A DNA stretch of 64,000 bases from Bolinopsis microptera (GCF_026151205.1 NC_087074.1:6200001-6264000), one strand, 5' to 3'. Counted from the first letter of the stretch, positions 11,501-23,263 are shown. The notes: generated by a model not told the origin, from the letters alone. Numbers and translations are program-made.

Positions 11501-14500
11501 AAATACAGAGAAGCTAACGGAGGTAGCTTTTACTTTCAGTTTAACAGTTTTAAGTTCTTAAGACCCCCTTCCGGACTCCGGCCCTCCCCCGCCCCCCTTT
11601 GGAGATTGTCACATTTCTGCTTTATTTTTGGAGTTCGTCACATTTCTGCTTTATTTTTGGAGTTCGTCATATTTCTGCTTTACTTTTGGAGATTGCTTCA
11701 TTGCTTTGACATTTTTGTTATCATGTAATATATAGAAAAGTACCTGAGGCATTGGTGAACATTTATTGTTCTACAGGGCTGTTCACAGCGGATCAGGATC
11801 TTGAAGATGACGATATAGGGTATGTAACCTCTACCAGAACAAGACAGAACAACGATGGGGACAGAAGTGGATACGAATGCCCCGAGGAGAGGGACTACTT
11901 CCCTTACTGGCAGCCTACACTGCAATCCGAGTTAGTTTCTAAGTTATCAGATTATTGGGTCCAATATACCACACATTGGTTGGTAAATTATATCAGCACC
12001 AAGGTCTTAAAAACAAGTATTGCAAAGATTTCGATATACTTGTTTTTCTATTCAGCTGAAACTATGCTTCTTATAAATTCACCTTACTAACCAAAATGCC
12101 AAATAAACTTCTTTTTGTTTTTCAGAAGATTAAATCGCTTCCAAACTACGCCGTGGATAGATCTTGCCTGGCTGGGAGACACTGAAAAGTGCGATTATAT
12201 CAAGAAAAACTCATTCAATCGTAACTCGAAATGGAGATGTGTATTCGGTGGCGCCGCCGCTCTCGAAAAGAGGAGAAGTCGCAGTCACAAGAAAAAGTCC
12301 AGTGACGACGATGACGAAGATGAAGTGAAAAGAAAGTATGGTAGACCTATCTCTGAGGAAAGCTGTACCGCCGAGGGAGGGAGTTGGGTTGAGTTCCTCT
12401 CTTATCTGGAGGTCCTGAAGGACGTAACGAGCGAGAGCGCTTGTGCAGCTGCCCGGAGTAAAGATAAGAGAAACCAGATCTCCTGGAGTAAACTCAGGGT
12501 GAGAATATTAAACATGTTCAATGAAGTGAGGAGGAGGGATCTGAACAAGAGACAAGTTCCTTTTACAAGTTCCTTTTACAAGTTCCTTTTACAAGTTCAC
12601 AGTAACAAAACCTAACCTTATTACCAGAGTGACGATGCAGCTGAGGTTTGTGTAGTCCAAGCTCCAGAAGTGATGTGTGGAGCCGCTCCCTGGAGTAGAG
12701 TCAACCATCTCGGTCAGCAGATAAGAGCACAATGCACATAGAACAAAATAAAAATAAATATTCTTCAGTACATGCTGACTACCTTTACCTAAGTGGAAAT
12801 ACTAACTCACTAACTGTAACTAATAACTGGATTATTGTACACCTGATAATTAGTAAGTTCTACGTTACTTACATAACATAATTCCAGGTAATGCTGGAGG
12901 TCCCGGTCCGTCACCCAACGCCTCCAGAGTTGAAGTGGATATGCCTCACTTCCCCAGTGGAGATGCTAAACGCTGTGTGCTGCGACTGCGCTACAACATT
13001 TCAACATCCGACTACGACGGTTGGAATACTGATGCCAGTTCCAACAATGATGAGTAAGTTTCACTCCAGAACATTCTTTCTTTACATCTTCCTTTTATCT
13101 TTAATCGTTTTAACCATGTATAGCTAGTCCACGCCCTAGATACATAACATGGAGGCTTTGTTCCACTTCTAAACACAAAGCTCTAGCCTCTAACAGTGAG
13201 AACTCCACAGTGATGTTATTGAGAACGACCCTGAGATAGATGTGTTGGGTAACGGCGAGGAGATGGAACTGGCACTGAACACAGCTCAAACTGGTCGTAC
13301 CTTCCAGGACAGATCACATGTTTTCGAGGTAAGTAGACAAGATTTCAACTCAGTGAAATACAATATGAAGAGCTAAGATCTATAAGATAACCATCTTGAC
13401 TCTGTACCACAATAATTCAACAGCTATACACACCTAGCTTTTCGCACGCACATGACATACACATTACGCAGGTGTTGCCGAGGATGGACTCGATGGATGG
13501 CAAGACCATTCACAACCTGAATGTGCGTGGTAAGCGGGGTAATATTGTACAAACGTTCCCGGCTACGGAATACGACTTTATACCAGACAGACTGGTCGTT
13601 AAAAAAGATACTGATTTGGTGCACGTGCAGTGGACAGGTTCAAACACCCATGACAACAACAATGATGGAGACGCAGGAGAAGGAAAAGATGGTAAGATTT
13701 TAATTGGTTGATGACGAATTGAATTCGAAATCGGCTTTCTTACAATGAAATTAATTATAGTTACAGTAACCGTTCCTCGATTTTCTGTAATTAATATACT
13801 GTGTAGAAAACCAATAACAAGGTACATATTTACAACAGGTACAGATCGCCACAACCTGTTGGAGATGACCTCTCTAGATGAAAGTTACCCTTTAAAGATC
13901 ACGGATGCGGACTTCTGGAGCGGTGTACAGTCCTTAACAGACACTGGGGCAACTGGCGAGGATATTGCTGTTGGACTTGCTACTTCTGGCTTCTACTGCG
14001 GTATGCTTGCAGTGCTAATGTCTGTTTGATTAATATAATGATAATTTAAAAACGTTTCTTTAAAGTTTATTTATAGGTGCTCTAAACAAACTATTTAACC
14101 AGCAAAAAGGGAGACAGACCAATGTCCTGCTTCATTGTCTTTGGCTAAGAAACGCAAACTAGATGACAAACTGGACAATGCACCAGCAAGCTACTTTGGT
14201 CACGTTCTCAAGTTTACAAAGGCTGACACCTTGTTCTATATGTGTTCCAGAAACAATAACTTCTCAAACAGGTTAGTTAGTTCTGAAGGTTTGGTTTAAG
14301 ATGTTAAGCAGCTGTTAAATTGCTGTGGATTCATTTTCGCCCTGAAATCATTAGAAAGGCGTTTCTAGACTCATTTAGCTAGTAGGTATACTATATTATA
14401 CCACTGTAGTTAGATACAAGATACAAGGGCAGGTAATTTCCAGTGAGCTTAACTAAAACAATTCCAGGTCACAGAAGGGAGCCCTTTGGGTTGAGGACTA

Positions 14501-14501
14501 A
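8514..14501 (+). CDS. DD3-3-like secreted protein, 13 exons
   Basis: Exons: 8514-8605, 8911-9046, 10776-11009, 11375-11522, 11777-11930, 12126-12498, 12628-12712, 12888-13053, 13211-13328, 13472-13691, 13839-14000, 14103-14271, 14468-14501. All introns are GT-AG and every phase agrees, giving 2,091 nt, 696 aa plus TAA. Residues 1-18 form a hydrophobic signal peptide, so the product is probably secreted. Landmarks of the Dictyostelium DD3-3 family, recalled from knowledge and not searched: [87 protein letters not shown]. The family's biochemical function is unknown to me. Exon 6 has an unusual lysine/serine and Asp/Glu insertion ([12 protein letters not shown]). For exon 12 the acceptor at 14102, not the AG at 14076, keeps the frame. 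Introns 2 and 3 contain splice-junction-derived repeats. Confidence 0.88.
9029..10462 (+). repeat. 35-bp minisatellite made of exon 2's end plus its splice donor
   Basis: The unit GAGGATTTATAACATG|GTGAGTAAG... is the last 16 nt of exon 2 plus the intron start. The first donor GT is at 9047 and the last at 10447, exactly 40 x 35 bp, so 41 donors stand in register with no indels. A degenerate extra copy follows at ~10465. Substitutions (AACATG/AACACG/CACATG, CTACA/CTATA/CTTCA) fall outside GTGAGTAAG, which looks invariant. Only use of the first donor keeps the DD3-3 frame, because 35 is not a multiple of 3 and the unit contains stops. Confidence 0.95.
10660..10775 (+). repeat. 30-bp repeat containing the exon 3 splice acceptor
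   Basis: About 3.7 copies of a unit containing CAATATCCCAG, each followed by an exon-3-like start (CAATACTGG against the true AAATACTACG). One copy has a 3-bp insertion. The last AG (10775) is the acceptor that fits the reading frame. The donor array of the same intron lies upstream. Confidence 0.85.
11024..11229 (+). repeat. 50-bp repeat derived from the exon 3 3' end
   Basis: Four copies of a 50-bp unit beginning AAAACCAGCACGATAACAGG. The start resembles exon 3's last bases (GGAACCAGCACTGATACACAG) and the intron's TTAGTCC also recurs in the unit. It lies just inside intron 3. The donor in use at 11010 is GTTAGT; copies of the unit have less exact GT sites. Confidence 0.7.
11601..11700. repeat. 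~31-bp tandem repeat in DD3-3 intron 4
   Basis: Three to four copies of a unit with the core CACATTTCTGCTTTATTTTT followed by GGAGTTCGT. Not splice-derived. Confidence 0.8.
12550..12600. repeat. 13-bp repeat in DD3-3 intron 6
   Basis: About four copies of ACAAGTTCCTTTT, immediately before exon 7's polypyrimidine region. Confidence 0.8.
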
Positions 14502-14791
14502 TGGATATAAGAACTTGAGGATCCACGACACACGTTCCACAAGTACAAAGTCAAAGATAGCTTACTCCTGAGCTTCATAGACATATATACATTACGGATG
14601 AAATATCGACCAAGAAATCGTATTTTAATGTGCACAACCTTATATGTTTCAGTTCAATGCATTATTTATTACATACAATTTATCTTTTTACATGATTTAC
14701 TCAATGTTTTGATTTAATGCATCACCAACCAAGAAAAGTGGGTAATCGAAAAATTAAGGATCACATCTGTTTACATATTATCATTGTTTAA
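14502..14791. other. Convergent 3' intergenic region
   Basis: AT-rich sequence between the stop codons of DD3-3 (+) and the unknown gene (-). No canonical AATAAA is obvious near either stop, and no exon was found. Confidence 0.5.
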
Positions 14792-17700
14792 TTAGAATAT
14801 AATCATAATATCTGATAATTTATCACTGGGTATCGCACCACAAGCTGCAGTCTTTATCTGTTTACATGCCTGATCATAACCTATATCTGCTCCAACATCA
14901 ATTCTGCAAGATTTAAAGTTCTATTTCATTGTAATTTTAAGAGTTTAGATACAGAAATTCGGAAAAGTACTGATGACCGTGTGAACGTTATTCAGGGCCA
15001 GCTGGTGGAAATAAAATATATTATTGTGGCTGCATACTTACTCAATACATGATTCATCATTCATCAGAGCAGATCTAACTTTTCCTAGACGTATCTTCAT
15101 TACTTGTGGAAGATCATAGAGAGCATAAGCTTGAGCTAGATTCATCCACACTGCAAAAACTTGACTCTTACCAATTTGGATAACCACTTTTGGGCTTATC
15201 TCGCCTAAAGAAAATAGTATGATAATTTGCTAAATAGAATAGAAAATCTGACCTTTTCAATCACTATCACTATTCCTTATGTAAATAAATCTTCGTCATC
15301 CATAAAACTGTTTTGCTTTCATAAAATTGTAATTTAAACTTACTATATAAATGCTTTTGACTACAATAACCAATCTCAAGAACTTGAGGGTGGAGAATAT
15401 TATTGGTTTTTCGAATGACATTTCCACTATAAGCAACAATGATGCTGTCACAAGTGATCTCTTCTGGTGTTTGAAAACCTATGGAAAAATAAAATGTGGA
15501 CAGTGTTATCCATAGCCATTGGTCATATTATGATAATGATGGAAGTGTGGTTACTAATTAGAATTATAATCACATACACAGCACTCTGTAGTTTGGTAAT
15601 CTCAAATCTGTCAATGCATGGTTAGGGCACAGTTGGGGTGGATTAAGAATTACTAAGAACTAACAGAAATGGTTGCACCGTGGCTTAAGTTACAGCTCAC
15701 TGGCAATGCAGTTAAACCTCTATATAATACCAGGCCAAAAAGTGCACACTGCTCAGTATAAAAACCAGTATTCAAACAAAATTTCTTACACAACACGAGC
15801 TAATTAGCTAAAAGTTTGAGAGGTCCAATATATCAACGTTCCCAGTATTTAACAGAAAGGCACGGATTCTACTGTACTTTGCAAGTGCCTTCATTCAGTT
15901 TCTTGTAAATTTGCAACTGTAGAAAATGAAAAACCAACCTGTGAATCCAATAAACCTTAGAATTCTACGCAGAGTTTGCACATCAGGTAATGCTTTTTTG
16001 CAATTGAGATACAAATAAACAATCTTCTGACAATCTCTGTCCTTGCAAACATCATATAAAACTCTTATCTCATATCCACACGAAACTGCTATATTGCCTG
16101 CACCTCTTGCATAAACTTGGATCAGTTTCAATGCGGAGATCTGACTTCTTACTGCATACCAGTCCTTGAATTTGACTTCATATGAAAACTTAGCTTTTTT
16201 AGAATTCATCTTAACCACCTCAATGACTGGAGGAAGGGTATGGCACATTGCAAGAATTTCAGGAAAAAGATCATCAGCATCATTCTCATATATCTGCAAT
16301 ATATTGATAAGATAAATTCAAAAGGTGTTTTACTCAAGCTTTTTAAGCTGATCTGAATATAGCACAGGCACCTGTAAAATGAAAACCTGAGACGATATTT
16401 TTAAATAGAGAGCAATAATAACATCTTATTAAGACCAATAATTAGTCTTTACCTTAATTATAACACATCCAAGATTTGACTTGAAGACAAGGTCTACAAG
16501 CTTTGCTTGGCATTTTATGTCTAAGCACTTCAACCGTACAAATTTGCATACTTTACTTTTCACAAAGTAGTTCCAAACCGTGCTTAATCCATCAAAGCAA
16601 GCATTTATGTGGACATCATTTGTAGGAAGGCCTGGAGTTCTGATATTGTAGACAATTCTCTGGTAAGGGATGGTTAAAACTTCCATAGGGTCTCTTATGA
16701 CTGAGGAAACTACATGTAAGTATAACTGTGATTGCTTTTAAAAGATGTAACATTTGTATGTTGGAAACCGACTACTTCAGAAAAAGATTGATTAGATGCT
16801 AAAAATAAATATCTAAGTGGCAACTAAATACTAGAGGGCATCCTGATTCCTGACATGACCAAGTGACTCAATTGAAAGTACCATTCAAAGTAAAACCACT
16901 GATGATTGCAATTATCATTTCCCCACTAGCCTTGTTCTGATCGAAAAATGATGGTATCTTCTTCACAGCCATTGGAACTCTCGTGATAACGAGCATGGTG
17001 AAAAGCTGACATTTCCTCCAAATCATGAACTAAATTCAAAACTTTGTCAATTGCAAAACAGTTGGTCAGAAAAAGTCTTGTGGTTTTCTGGATACCATTG
17101 TTGCTGTCTTTAACATTTACAATGCTGACTAAGTATATTATGATGTTTTATACCCAATATTGATTATGACCAATATCTATTAGCTAAAATAAATCTATTT
17201 TACATGTATAAAAAGATGGGTAGCAAAGCTTGATATAAAATGATGTACAGTATTATATGATATATAAAGTTCAATATGTTGACTTTTCACTCGAAATTAA
17301 GTCAATAAAAATGAAATTATGTTTTTTCAAAAGCTACACACTAGATGGATATTTTTTCTGTGTGAGAGAGACGACTTTATTTTCGCTTTGGATAGCTGAT
17401 CTCAGAGTAGAAAACTCTACAATTCCTCTAATGATGAAGTCAGATGGGTTGAAAAACCAAGAGTCCTGCACAGAAAATATGTAATGAAAACATTGATCAC
17501 TCATACAACCAAAATTGTTAATGTAAACTATTAATGTAAACTAAAGTCATACTTAACAACGCACACAAGGTTTTCATAAATAAACTTACAGAAGCCTTTT
17601 GAAATTTGTTGACATCAATAGGAAGAATAAACATATCTTTAGTCAAAATTTCCGGAAGCTTTTCATCAATCTCAAATGTCTTAATTTCCATTGGACATGC

Positions 17701-17884
17701 CTCTTTGATGAAAGCAATGGTCTGATTGCTTGACTTATTGCCAAACAACTCAATCTGAAAGCTTGGAGCTGCAACAGTAGAACATTGAATAAGGATGATA
17801 TTTATTAGTTTTTCCTCCAAGTAATAGCTTTTGATGAGTTTCCAATTACGGTCAATGTTCTTTTTGTGGCAGAGGACGGAAATT
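14792..17884 (-). CDS. Multi-exon gene of unknown function (5' end unresolved)
   Basis: Eight exons in minus-strand order: 17884-17590, 17465-17342, 17128-16931, 16700-16453, 16293-15939, 15478-15344, 15204-15042, 14903-14792 (TAA). Junction phases (0,1,1,0,1,1,2) agree throughout, which strongly supports a real gene of about 543 codons in this part. One intron (after 16931) would need a GC donor (AAG|GCTAGT); the others are GT-AG. The protein is a mix of beta-rich and helical segments with many cysteines and no recognised motif; landmarks are MEIKTFEIDE, RIVYNIRTPGLPTN, YARGAGNIAVSCGYE, and LQ-type helices near the C terminus. I do not recognise the family. It converges with DD3-3. The start codon and first exon(s) are not fixed; see the candidate exon at 18165-18308. 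Confidence 0.7.
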
Positions 17885-18164
17885 CTAAAGGTAAGGTAAA
17901 ACTGTATAGATTTCCATTCAGATAGTTCTGTTAACTGAAAATATTCCAGTTATACATGAGTCGTTATACATCCGCTTTTATTTGCTCTCGATAAAATTTA
18001 ATCCTGCTTACCAAAAGTGTCAACAGTGAATTTGAAGGATATAACTTTCAGTTGTATTGATCAATGACCAAGGCAGTTAATTCAAGTGCATGGAAGATCA
18101 TCTCGGCTGAATATCAACTTAAAATTCCGAAAATGATAAATTTTAGAGCTGCATACAATCTTAC

Positions 18165-18308
18165 CACAGAAAATTCATGAGATGAAGAGGGCTGTAAATC
18201 ATTCCGATTAAGAGCAAATAGTGGGCTACTCCAGATAATGGTGCACATGATTGTACTTGACAATTCCTTTGCTGAATTTTCACCCTCGTGGTTTATCAAC
18301 CTTCGCAT
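18165..18308 (-). CDS. Candidate upstream exon of the unknown minus-strand gene
   Basis: An open segment starting ATG CGA AGG and ending TCTGTG|GTAAGA, a good donor in phase 0. It encodes about 48 residues, including SSTIMCTIIWSSPLFALNRN. It is codon-like, but a linking exon to 17884 in matching phase was not found: a possible small exon ending GACACTTTTG|GTAAGC near 18009 does not give the right phase. It may belong to the same gene with an unseen exon, or be spurious. Confidence 0.35.
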
Positions 18309-19141
18309 AAATATATTTAGACAAACATCATGTTAATATTTGAGGTTTTAAGATATGAAATTATTTGAGTTAGAACCATATAACCTGGAATAAACTCAAA
18401 TAGAATTTTAATACTCTGATCTAACAACTTTTACATTTTAAGGTGAGCAATGGCTGTACACTGTATTATGTATGTTATGTCATGTGTTGTTATTTGACCT
18501 TGTCCCACGTCGTCATATTTGATTTTTGTTCAGAGCTATTTACCGCTAACAAATTTGACCTACATATATACATGTATACCACTGGGCTTCACCTAACCAT
18601 GTGCTTTCGTGCCACTGCGGGCGCGCTTGTTTGTAAGCGCAAGGGCTCTGTGATCTGGATAGAGCAATCACTAGGCGGCACTCAGCCTGTTAAATAATAT
18701 ATGCTGATGCCTATACCATTTCAAATTTTATTGACAAACAATTCAACTAACTTGGCATAAATAATTGACTTAAAATATTATCTAATATCTAATTGACGGG
18801 TGTTACTCGTCTAAATTTCTTCAAAGTAGCGTGCGCCGCTTTCTTCTCGAGGCAAGTGCTACGAAATGGCGCATGCCGCCGTGCCGGGCTAGTCCATGAA
18901 CAATGGAAAAAACCCGTTTAACCTTAAAATAGTGTCAAGACTCAAAAGGGCTTTTACTAATTCGCTCGCCCAAAAATTTTACGTGACTTTGGTTTTTATG
19001 GTTTTACAGCCGTACAAAACGGTTTTTATTTTATTTATATATTATTTATTTAAATAAACCCTAATCCCAACCCTAACCCTAACCATAACCCCGAAACTAT
19101 CCATAACCCTTACCACAACCCTAACCCTAAACTGAGCCCTA
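18309..19141. other. Intergenic region with a degenerate telomere-like block
   Basis: No exon was found. ~18811-18890 is one of three copies of a dispersed repeat beginning CTAAATTTCTTC. ~19060-19140 holds degenerate (CCCTAA)n, with variants such as CCATAACCC and CCCTTACCA. This is an old interstitial telomere-like tract, not a chromosome end, because unique and transposon sequence continues beyond it. Confidence 0.55.
18811..18890 (+). repeat. Dispersed repeat beginning CTAAATTTCTTC, copy 1
   Basis: Shares CTAAATTTCTTCAAAGTAGC, GTGCGCCGCTTTCTTCTCGA and GCAAGTGCTACGAA with copies at 25470-25535 and 55263-55350. It is not classed. Confidence 0.55.
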
Positions 19142-19515
19142 AACAATCGAATTTATGTTTTACTAGCCTGTCACGTGACAAAAACGGTTTTTTGCCCATA
19201 ACTCTCCAGGGAAGCATTTTTACCCTACGTCATGGGGGGTGATTCGGAATCAGCGTCCAAAATACACCGATTTAGATAAATTTCATACCCATAAAATTTG
19301 GGCGAGCGATTTAGTAGGAGCGACTCAAAAGACTCAAATAACTATTTAATTCGCGTTTTTTGACAGCACTTGGGGGTTCACTACTTGTCGACATGTCGAT
19401 GAGTCCAACTCGGAGCGCGTTTCGGTGCGTACTTATAAACCTAAAATTATTTTCCCGGAGAACTAAGACAATAGCGTTTTTGGTTTTTCAGCTTGTTATT
19501 CTTTTTCAAAAGTAT
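19142..19515 (+). repeat. 375-bp direct repeat, outer copy
   Basis: Nearly identical to 20752-21126, starting AAACAATCGAATTTATG and ending TTTTTCAAAAGTATC. This copy lies outside the MITE module that begins the inverted-repeat element. Confidence 0.9.
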
Positions 19516-19569
19516 CCCGAGTGATTTATATAAATGTATATATTGATTTTTAATATGTAATATATGACA

Positions 19570-20083
19570 ATTTTACCAAAACCCATAATCATGGGTAGAG
19601 TGGACCGCTGCCAGTGTCTCTCTTTCCCAACGAAAAGGAAGTGATATTAATTTGATTGACCGTTCTCAAATGCAAAATGATACCGAGAATGAAATCGGTC
19701 GCTCGCTTTTCCCATTCATTCACGGCTTACGAATTGTATAAATAAGTTTCGATTGATTACATCAATCAGATGCTGTAAAAATATCTTTGGATTGCGTTCG
19801 GGTAGATACCTAGTATTCGGGGTAAGGGACAAGGGTGGTAGTTATTACTTATTGAACAAGCTTAAGTTTATTGATTCTTCATTGCCGAGTACAGCTGCTT
19901 TGGGAAGTTCTTCTTAATATATTACAATTGTAAATGAATGGGAAAAGCGAGCGACCGATTTCATTCTCGGTATCATTTTGCATTTGAGAACGGTCAATCA
20001 AATTAATATCACTTCCTTTTCGTTGGGAAAGAGAGACACTGGCAGCGGTCCACTCTACCCATGATTATGGGTTTTGGTAAAAT
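19570..20083 (+). mobile_element. Terminal MITE module A
   Basis: Inverted ends of ~160 bp begin with ACCAAAACCCATAATCATGG and include GAGAATGAAATCGGTCGCTC. The first bases form a small hairpin, ACCCAT-AATC-ATGGGT. The ~190-bp middle is shared with modules B and E. Confidence 0.85.
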
Positions 20084-20751
20084 ATCATCTCTTTTTGATT
20101 ATAATGTCATGGTACTTTATAAAGTCGAAATATAAACTGATGTCTTCATTAATAAGGAGGAAGTTTCAACGATTTCGAAATTTTTCCTTTAAAAACATTT
20201 CCTTGTGTTTAGGGAAGCATATCGGTCGATCACTGACTGAATATGCCACTTAATACTCATTCAAGTTGGCATTAAATTCATATATAATGACATTAAACTG
20301 TCGTGGCAAAGCAGAATTTGTTGGAAATCACGAATGAGCAAAATTCTCACCTTTCGCACGTGCAAACTTTGAGCGGACGTTGCGTGCGCATCCAATATTG
20401 AATCGCCGTAAATTTTTGCATGTAATTGTTTTATATATAGTTTGATAAGCATGCAAAGTTTCAAAGTATTTCAAGAAGAACTGTAATCACAACGGCACTC
20501 TAAAGTTGACAGAAAATGACGAAAACAGCAATTTTCAGTGATTTTAGCAATTTTCTATCAATTTGGGCGTGTCCCCACGTGTGCAAATTTTCGATTTTCA
20601 ACTTTAAAACTAGCCTAATGCACAATTTATACCTATAGGAAGCAGAACTGAGCTCCACAACCCAAGGCATGGTCCAACACTAGAGAATACTAAATCGCAA
20701 AATTGACGTTTTTATAAAATAATTCTTCAAAAAAGCACAAACTTCAATGAA

Positions 20752-21126
20752 AACAATCGAATTTATGTTTTACTAGCCTGTCACGTGACCAAAACGGTTT
20801 TTTGCCCATAACTCTCCAGGGAAGCATTTTTACCCTACGTCATGGGGGGTGATTCGGAATCAGCGTCCAAAATACACCGATTTAGATAAATTTCATACCC
20901 ATAAAATTTGGGCGAGCGATTTAGTAGGAGCGACTCAAAAGACTCAAATAACTATTTAATTCGCGTTTTTTGACAGCACTTGGGGGTTCACTACTTGTCG
21001 ACATGTCGATGAGTCCAACTCGGAGCGCGTTTCGGTGCGTACTTATAAACCTAAAATTATTTTCCCGGAGAACTAAGACAATAGCGTTTTTGGTTTTTCA
21101 GCTTGTTATTCTTTTTCAAAAGTATC
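20752..21126 (+). repeat. 375-bp direct repeat, copy inserted in the arm
   Basis: Same sequence as 19142-19515, now inside the left arm of the 19570-25134 element. It is bracketed by two copies (~20565-20751 and ~21126-21320) of a ~190-bp arm segment containing TTTGGGCGTGTCCCCACGTG. The right arm has that segment once and lacks the insertion. Confidence 0.85.
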
Positions 21127-22272
21127 TATCAATTTGGGCGTGTCCCCACGTGTGCAACTTTTCGATTTTCAACTTTAAAACTAGCCTAATGCACAATTTA
21201 TACCTATAGGAAGCAGAACTGAGCTCCACAACCCAAGGCATGGTCCAACACCAGAGAATACTAAATCGCAAAATTGACGTTTTTATAAAATAATTCTTCA
21301 AAAAAGCACAAACTTCAATGACAAATATCTTTATGAAGGAGCAAGCTAGAAAAACTTTCCGGTAGATTTTCAGAATGCTTGAACAATTATCTAAGGTAAA
21401 AATTTCCTCAGATTTTGAATAAAATTACTCCTTAATGGTTTAAAATTAATTTTAAAAGTTATTACTTTGTCAAAAATCAAGTTTTAAAAACGGTCAACTT
21501 GATGACGTCATCAAGGGGTGTTTATGACGTCAAATAATTTTTTATACAATGTAAACTAAAGTGTAAACGATTATTTGCAAGACCTGTGGTCGGAAATGGC
21601 TGTATCTTTTATACTTTTGAATCTATGGACACTTAAATACAGGCTACAATTGACTGGCAAAGCGTCTATCCCTGAATATATATGTATGTATGTATATGTC
21701 CCGACAATCTGTCGTAAAACAGGGGTTCTAGAAAACCCATTTCCCGATGCTCCTGAAACCTGACATTTTTTTTGCAGTCGATTTGGTCAACGTCTAGACG
21801 CCCTGAAAAATTTCAGATCTCTAACTCAATTTTAACATGGTTTTTAAGGCACCTGAATATGGCGATTTTGGGTTTTTTACCGAATTTCGTATAACAGTGC
21901 TGGCGAGTATTTTATGCAAATTTCTTAAAAATCTCAACATAACTATTTTTTATTCCTGTCATCTTTGACATCAAATTAGAATGTTTTGAACTAAAAACAC
22001 TACCAAAGGGGGTATAATAGTAAAGGGGGTATAATAGTAAATGGGGAACATAGTATACCCACAATAAATGCAACGGTCGTGCTTGCCAGCACTGTGATAT
22101 TGCAAAAGATACTATTTCGATATTTATGACAAGCGTGCTAAATCACTTTACAGTCAATCTTCGAAATTGTTCTAAAAGGGGCCCTCGACAGTTGAATTTG
22201 AAACCAACTGCAATCGATGTATTTTCGGGCGCTGATTCCGAATCACCGGCCCCATGACATTTGTATCACATC

Positions 22273-22486
22273 CACAGGAGGACTATAGTGCAGTGAGCAG
22301 CAGTGAGCAGCAGTGAGCAGCAGTGAGCAGCAGTGAGCAGTAGTGAGCAGCAGTGAGCAGCAGTGAGCAGCAGTGAGCAGCACTAGCAGTGAGCAGCAGT
22401 GAGCAGCAGTGAGCAGCAGTGAGCAGCAGTGAGCAGCAGTGAGCAGCAGTGAGCAGCAGTTTCTTAGCACTATAGTCCTCCTGTGC
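22273..22486. repeat. 10-bp minisatellite enclosed by a 19-bp perfect inverted repeat
   Basis: CACAGGAGGACTATAGTGC at the left and its exact complement GCACTATAGTCCTCCTGTG at the right enclose ~17 copies of CAGTGAGCAG. The unit looks like a miniature element or cruciform carrying a minisatellite. Confidence 0.85.
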
Positions 22487-22487
22487 G

Positions 22488-22583
22488 TCGTGACCCCCAC
22501 GGTCGTTTCACTATGGTTCTTATCGTTTTTACGATACAGGGGGAGCCGCGCACTCGTGCGCGGCGGGTCATACAACGTATGAC
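22488..22583 (+). repeat. Three-hairpin repeat, copy 1
   Basis: Shared sequence GACCCCCACGGTCGTTTCAC is followed by three hairpins: TATCGT-TTTT-ACGATA, GCCGCGCAC-TC-GTGCGCGGC and GTCATAC-AAC-GTATGAC. The second copy is 270 bp downstream. Confidence 0.75.
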
Positions 22584-22756
22584 AACATGACATAGGGTTA
22601 AAATGCTCCCCTGACGAGATGTTGGCGAAAAACTGTCTTGATCACGTGATATAACCGTATAAGGCCGGCCATGAAGTTAGTCTAATTTCTCTTTATGGTT
22701 AGGGTTTCAGCATATGCATTTGTTAACCGGATTGGGTTAGGATTGCATCACGTTGC

Positions 22757-22850
22757 GACCCCCACGGTCGTTTCACTATGTCCCCCTTTATCGTTCTGAC
22801 GATACAGGGGGAGCCGCGCGTGCGCGGCGGGTCATACAACGTATGACAAG
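22757..22850 (+). repeat. Three-hairpin repeat, copy 2
   Basis: Same order as copy 1. The first loop changed from TTTT to TCTG while its stem is unchanged. The middle hairpin is shorter by two base pairs on each side but still perfectly paired (GCCGCGC/GCGCGGC). Confidence 0.75.
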
Positions 22851-23199
22851 GTTAGGATTAGTATAGGGTTGGGATCAGATTAAAGGGTTAGGGTTTTGAA
22901 TAGTTGTTCAGGACCAGCAAGAGAACGGGTTGATAAAGTCACGAGACAATCGAGTGTAGAGTGATTGATCATCATCCGATTCATGAAGTTTGAAAGAAGT
23001 TACTACAATGCGCGCAATTTGGGGAATGTTCTTGGTTTAGTTTTTAGTTCTTTCGCAAAAGATATAACTATAAGCTGCGTTTATCACAGTGCTGGCAAGC
23101 ACGACCGTTGCATTTATTGTGGGTATACTATGTACCCCCTTTACTATCATACCCCCTTTACTATTATACCCCCTTTGGTACACGTTACAGTTACACGCC

Positions 23200-23263
23200 T
23201 CTTTCGTGCACGCGAAGCGTGCACTCCGGCCGGAGGCGGCGGCCGAAGGCCGCCGCCTCCGGC
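23200..23263. repeat. Two GC-rich hairpins in the right arm only
   Basis: GTGCACGC-GAA-GCGTGCAC is followed by a perfect inverted repeat made of CCGGAGGCGGCGGCC and GGCCGCCGCCTCCGG around GAA. The left arm lacks this block, so it is an insertion or deletion difference between arms. Confidence 0.8.

Noticed and set aside
14077-14132. Apparent frameshift in DD3-3 exon 12
   Set aside because: It appears only if the AG at 14076 is used. The acceptor at 14102 restores phase on both sides.
19060-19145. Chromosome end
   Set aside because: Repeats are degenerate and short, and complex sequence continues on both sides.
22243-22593. Minus-strand ORF rich in Leu-Thr-Ala-Ala-His-Cys
   Set aside because: It is produced by the 10-bp CAGTGAGCAG minisatellite.
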